Positions 23,574 to 26,807 of a stretch of 26,807 bases of DNA are shown here, piece by piece. Numbering within the stretch: position 1 is the first letter of the stretch; every line of letters begins with the position of its first letter. This stretch comes from CAVSWN01 sp046728115 (GTDB lineage Bacteria; Acidobacteriota; Vicinamibacteria; Vicinamibacterales; CAVVIG01), in the NCBI GenBank assembly GCA_046728115.1, contig JBKPDW010000159.1:1-26807 (forward strand), written 5' to 3'. Under the pieces are notes generated by a model. It saw only the letters and a program-made list of their open reading frames with translations. It did not search any database and had not been told where the DNA came from. The position numbers and the translations under genes were made by a program.

Positions 23574-24656
23574 ATGCTCAGGGCTGCGCTCATCGGCATC
23601 GGATCCAGCGGAAAAACCACCCTTTTTCAGCTCATGACGAGCGCGCGCGAGGCGGCGCGGGCCGGACACGCCAAAGGCGAGACGTCGGTGGGCATTTCCA
23701 GGGTCCCGGACGCGCGGCTCGATCGGCTGACCGCCATGTACCAGCCGCGGAAACGCGTGCCTGCCACCGTCGAATTCACCGATCTCGCGCTCGCCGGCGC
23801 CGCGGGCGGTGCCAAGACCCTCGTCGACGTGGCCGCTTACAAGAATGCGGACGCCCTGGTCCATGTCGTGCGCGCTTTCAGCGACGCGGCCGTGGCCCAC
23901 CCGTCGGGCTCGATTGATGCCGGACGCGACGCGCAAGCGATGGAAGACGAGTTGCTACTTGCCGATCTCGGACTCGTCGAGCGACGGCTGGAGCGCCTCG
24001 AGAAGGATCTGAAGAAGGCCCGAACGGCCGATCTGGAACGCGAGCGTGCGGTGATCGCTGTCTGTAAGTCCGCTCTCGAGAACGGACGCCCGCTGCGAGC
24101 ACTCGAGCTCACCGGCGACGATCTCAAGCGGCTGCGGGGTTTTCAGTTTCTCTCGGCGAAGCCGCTGCTCATCGTGATCAACGTCGACGAATCACAGCGC
24201 GGCGCGAACGTCGTGCAGGAGGTTGGTCTCAGCTCGTTTCTTTCCCGCGCACACACGGGGTCGGTTGCCGTCTGCGCGAAGATCGAGTTGGAGATCGCGC
24301 AGCTCGACCCGGCTGATGCGGCGGCGTTCCTGGCCGACCTCGGGTTGACCGAGTCGGGGCTCGACCGCGTCATCCGCGCCAGCTACGACCTGCTCGGGTA
24401 CATTTCGTTTTTCACCGTCGGCGAAGACGAATGTCGTGCCTGGTCGATTCCCCGGCAGACGCCGGCGCAGCTGGCCGCCGGGGAGATTCACAGCGACATC
24501 GCCCGAGGCTTCATCCGCGCGGAGGTCGTGAGCTACGACGCCCTGATCGCACGCGGATCGATGGCTGCATGCCGCGATCATGGCGAAGTCCGTCTCGAGG
24601 GCAAGGACTACATCGTCGCCGACGGCGACGTGATCAACTTCCGCTTCGCCACATGA
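23574..24656 (+). CDS. Divergent YchF/OLA1-like P-loop ATPase
   Basis: 360 residues, the usual YchF length. The P-loop is GIGSSGKTT (8-16) instead of the common GLPNVGKST. A coiled-coil insertion (about 135-165, LVERRLERLEKDLKKA) is present. The base-specificity motif reads NVDE (203-206), the YchF form that favours ATP over GTP. The C-terminal TGS-like domain (from about 285: YISFFTVGEDECRAWSIPRQTPAQLAAGEIHSDIARGFIRAEVV...GDVINFRF) is well conserved. The G3 region (EFTDLALAGAAGGAKT) departs from the usual VDIAGL...GLGN sequence. YchF proteins bind ribosomes and act in stress responses; this looks like a diverged paralogue. I start at ATG 23574 because upstream residues are not family-like. 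Its stop overlaps the next gene (ATGA). Confidence 0.82.
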   Translation: MLRAALIGIGSSGKTTLFQLMTSAREAARAGHAKGETSVGISRVPDARLDRLTAMYQPRKRVPATVEFTDLALAGAAGGAKTLVDVAAYKNADALVHVVRAFSDAAVAHPSGSIDAGRDAQAMEDELLLADLGLVERRLERLEKDLKKARTADLERERAVIAVCKSALENGRPLRALELTGDDLKRLRGFQFLSAKPLLIVINVDESQRGANVVQEVGLSSFLSRAHTGSVAVCAKIELEIAQLDPADAAAFLADLGLTESGLDRVIRASYDLLGYISFFTVGEDECRAWSIPRQTPAQLAAGEIHSDIARGFIRAEVVSYDALIARGSMAACRDHGEVRLEGKDYIVADGDVINFRFAT

Positions 24657-25537
24657 CACGGCCAACCGCCCGAGCTTCGCAGTCGACGACCACATCCATT
24701 GTCATTCCTGCCTTCAACGAAGCCGCGTCGATCGGCGGCGTCGTGGCGGCGCTGCGGACCGTGGCGACATGGCGGGAGATTCTCGTCATCGATGATGGAT
24801 CGACGGATGACACCGGCGAACGCGCGGCGGCGGCCGGGGCGCGCGTGATCCGGCATCCGTACAACAAGGGTAACGGCGCGTCCGTCAAGACGGGAATCCG
24901 CGCAGCCTCCGGCGATGCGGTGCTGATCATGGACGGCGACGCGCAGCATCGCGCCGCGGACGCGGAGCGGCTCGTCGCCCGGCTCGAAGAGTACGACCTG
25001 GTCGTCGGCGCACGATCCGGCCATACCCAGGCCAGCCTGGGGCGCAAGATCGGCAACGCGACGCTCAACGCCGTGGCGAGCTATCTGGCCGAACAGCACA
25101 TTCCGGACCTGACGTCGGGATTTCGCGCCGCGCGTCGCGAATGTCTCGTGGAGTTTTTGCATCTGCTGCCGAACGGCTTCTCGACGCCCACGACGACTAC
25201 TCTGGCCTTCATGAAGGCGGGCTACAGCGTTCGATTCGAGCCGATCGATGCCGCACAGCGCGAGGGCTCGTCGAAGATTCGCCTGGGCCCCGACGGATTT
25301 CGATTCTTCCTGATTCTCCTGAAAGTCATCACGATCTTCAGCCCCCTTCGCGTGTTCCTGCCGATCAGCGCCACCGCCTTCGCGATCGGCATCGCGTACG
25401 CCGTCTGGACCATCATCACGCAATCGCACGTGACGAATTCCTCCGTGCTGCTGATTCTGGTCAGTGTCGTGATCTTCCTCGTGGGTCTCATCTCCGAACA
25501 GATTTCCTCTCTGCGATTCGAAGGACGCCGATCGTGA
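24653..25537 (+). CDS. Family 2 glycosyltransferase with two C-terminal membrane helices
   Basis: 294 residues. GT-A fold with SIVIPAFNEAASIGGVV (15-31), DDGS (47-50), GNGASVKTGIRAASGD, and the metal-binding DGDAQ (94-98). The acceptor-side TSGFRAARRE segment follows. Two hydrophobic segments near the C-terminus (LPISATAFAIGIAYAVWTII and SVLLILVSVVIFLVGLI) anchor it in the membrane. This is the plan of dolichol/undecaprenyl-phosphate sugar transferases (DPM1/GtrB-like), which load a sugar onto a lipid carrier. The sugar cannot be told from the sequence. It is translationally coupled to the YchF-like gene upstream and overlaps the next transferase (GTGA). Confidence 0.88.
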   Translation: MTRPTARASQSTTTSIVIPAFNEAASIGGVVAALRTVATWREILVIDDGSTDDTGERAAAAGARVIRHPYNKGNGASVKTGIRAASGDAVLIMDGDAQHRAADAERLVARLEEYDLVVGARSGHTQASLGRKIGNATLNAVASYLAEQHIPDLTSGFRAARRECLVEFLHLLPNGFSTPTTTTLAFMKAGYSVRFEPIDAAQREGSSKIRLGPDGFRFFLILLKVITIFSPLRVFLPISATAFAIGIAYAVWTIITQSHVTNSSVLLILVSVVIFLVGLISEQISSLRFEGRRS

Positions 25538-26256
25538 CCGCGAAGTCGGCGCTCGTCATCGTCCCGACGTTCAACGAGCGCGACAACCTGCCGATCCTGG
25601 CGAGGGCGCTCATGGAGCAGCCGAACGTCACTCTTCTCATCGTTGACGACCGATCGCCTGACGGCACGGGCGAAGTCGCCGACGCGCTCGCGCGTGAATA
25701 TCCAGGACGGATCGATGTGCTTCATCGAAGCGAACGACCGGGTCTCGGTCGGTCGTACGTCGATGGCATCCGACTCGCTGTCGCCAGATCGGTGGACGTG
25801 GTATGCCAGATGGACTGCGACCTGTCGCACGATCCTGGTCAGCTGCCGGATCTCATCGCTGCAACCGATCACGCCGACGTCGCGATCGGATCCCGGTATA
25901 TTCCGAAAGGCAAGGTCGTGAACTGGCCGCTGCGACGACGATTGTTGAGCCGCTTCGCGAACGGCTACATCCGGGCCGTCACGCGCCTCGAAGCGCACGA
26001 CTGCACGAGCGGATACCGCTGCTGGCGCCGGCAGACGCTGGCGAGGCTGCCGCTCGATCGACTGGGTTCGGAGGGCTACTCGTTTCTCGTGGAAATGCTT
26101 TACGCGGCGTCGGCGCTCGGATGCCGGATCACCGAGGTGCCGATCACCTTCATCGAGCGCCGACTCGGCACGTCCAAGCTCACATCGTCGGTGCTGCTCG
26201 AATCGGCAGCGACGCCCTGGCGGCTCGTCGCAACCCGCTCGAGGTTTGTAAAGTAG
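25534..26256 (+). CDS. Polyprenol-phosphate mannosyltransferase-like family 2 glycosyltransferase
   Basis: 240 residues from GTG 25534. Soluble or peripheral GT-A enzyme: LVIVPTFNERDNLP, LIVDDRSPDGTGEVADAL, RPGLGRSYVDGIRLA, QMDCDLSHDPGQLPDL (the DPM1-type metal motif, normally MDADLSHDP), GSRYIPKGKVVNWPLRR, HDCTSGYRCWRR and ITEVPITFIERRLGTSKL. These are the signatures of dolichol/polyprenol monophosphomannose synthases of the short form without membrane helices. The start overlaps the previous stop (GTGA). It probably loads a sugar, perhaps mannose, onto a polyprenol phosphate for envelope glycan or protein glycosylation. Confidence 0.88.
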   Translation: MTAKSALVIVPTFNERDNLPILARALMEQPNVTLLIVDDRSPDGTGEVADALAREYPGRIDVLHRSERPGLGRSYVDGIRLAVARSVDVVCQMDCDLSHDPGQLPDLIAATDHADVAIGSRYIPKGKVVNWPLRRRLLSRFANGYIRAVTRLEAHDCTSGYRCWRRQTLARLPLDRLGSEGYSFLVEMLYAASALGCRITEVPITFIERRLGTSKLTSSVLLESAATPWRLVATRSRFVK

Positions 26257-26270
26257 AATGAACTCCTTAC

Positions 26271-26807
26271 ATGTCAGCTGATCCGCAAGATAAACGCGCG
26301 GGTCTGAGCGTCTTCTTCCCGGCGTACAACGACAGCGGCACCATCGCGAGCATGGTGATCCGCACGGTTCAGGTCGCCTCGAAGTTGACGAAGGACTTCG
26401 AAATCATCGTCGTCGACGATGGCAGCGGCGACGGTACGGCCGACATTGCCGACGAGCTGGCGCGAACGTACCCGCAAGTCCGCGCGGTGCATCACCCGAT
26501 CAATCGCGACTACGGCGCGGCCCTTCAGACCGGCTTCCGGTCGTCCACCAAGGAACTGATCTTCTATACCGACGGCGACGCCCAGTACGATCCCACCGAG
26601 CTCGCCGTGCTCTGGCCGAAGATCGCCGCCGCCGATCTGGTGAACGGCTACAAGATCAGCCGCGCGGATCCGCTGCACCGCATCGTGATCGGCCGGGCCT
26701 ATCACTACATCGTCAGCATCCTGTTCGGGCTGAGGCTGCGCGACGTCGACTGCGATTTCCGACTGATGCGCCGCACGATCTTCGATCGGATCAACCTCGA
26801 GAAGACG
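26271..26807 (+). CDS. Family 2 glycosyltransferase, 3' end beyond the window
   Basis: 179 codons are visible, with no stop before the window ends. It contains GLSVFFPAYNDSGTIASMV, IIVVDDGSGDGTADIADEL, NRDYGAALQTGFRSSTKELIFYTDGDAQYDPTEL and RLRDVDCDFRLMRR. These are typical of membrane-bound polyprenyl-phosphate sugar transferases (GtrB/ArnC-like), so C-terminal membrane helices are expected outside the window. ATG 26271 lies 14 bases after the previous stop and has no strong ribosome binding site. Third transferase in the same transcription unit. Confidence 0.88.
   Translation, partial: MSADPQDKRAGLSVFFPAYNDSGTIASMVIRTVQVASKLTKDFEIIVVDDGSGDGTADIADELARTYPQVRAVHHPINRDYGAALQTGFRSSTKELIFYTDGDAQYDPTELAVLWPKIAAADLVNGYKISRADPLHRIVIGRAYHYIVSILFGLRLRDVDCDFRLMRRTIFDRINLEKT

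Overview
The window is about 27 kb of GC-rich, densely packed bacterial chromosome. It is dominated by a complete, collinear division and cell wall (dcw) cluster on the minus strand. The MurE carries the DNPR motif of meso-diaminopimelate-adding enzymes, which points to a Gram-negative-type peptidoglycan. GC content, gene content (PASTA-bearing FtsI, a TIGR03960-like radical SAM protein, a COG1579/RNase HI pair) and the many 7-bp tandem repeats between genes suggest an Acidobacteriota-type organism, perhaps Vicinamibacteria. That assignment is inference from general familiarity, not a search.

Layout. 1-1676 (+): the end of a coiled-coil/zinc-ribbon protein, then an RNase HI domain fused in frame to an organomercurial-lyase (MerB)-like domain. 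1682-3531 (-): a TlpA-like thioredoxin with TPRs, and a PgeF/YfiH-family protein. 3543-4426 (+): acpS and a small unrecognised protein. 4442-6187 (-): the radical SAM protein. 6188-6653: no convincing gene. 6654-23364 (-): mraZ-rsmH-ftsL-ftsI-murE-murF-mraY-murD-ftsW-murG-murC-ftsQ-ftsA-ftsZ in transcription order, with start/stop overlaps at most junctions and no murB or ddl. 23574-26807 (+): a divergent YchF-like ATPase translationally coupled to family 2 glycosyltransferases; the third of these runs off the window.

The most notable observation is at 1452-1454. The MerB-like domain is interrupted by an in-frame TGA exactly where the family's second catalytic cysteine (Cys159 of plasmid MerB) should be. 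The family sequence then continues for 73 sense codons to a TAG at 1674. Nineteen bases after the TGA is a hairpin with a perfect 6-bp stem and a GGUC loop, which fits the bacterial SECIS rules and resembles the fdhF SECIS loop. I read this as a selenocysteine-containing MerB-like enzyme whose N-terminal half is an intact RNase HI, joined by a linker encoded by ten 7-bp repeats.

The dcw cluster has a readable control region. A TTGACA-N17-TACGAT promoter is followed by three GTGG boxes at exact 10-bp spacing, the expected operator for MraZ autoregulation. Different 7-bp tandem repeats sit before ftsL, murD and murC and inside the RNase HI-MerB fusion, and they extend or obscure the ends of several genes.
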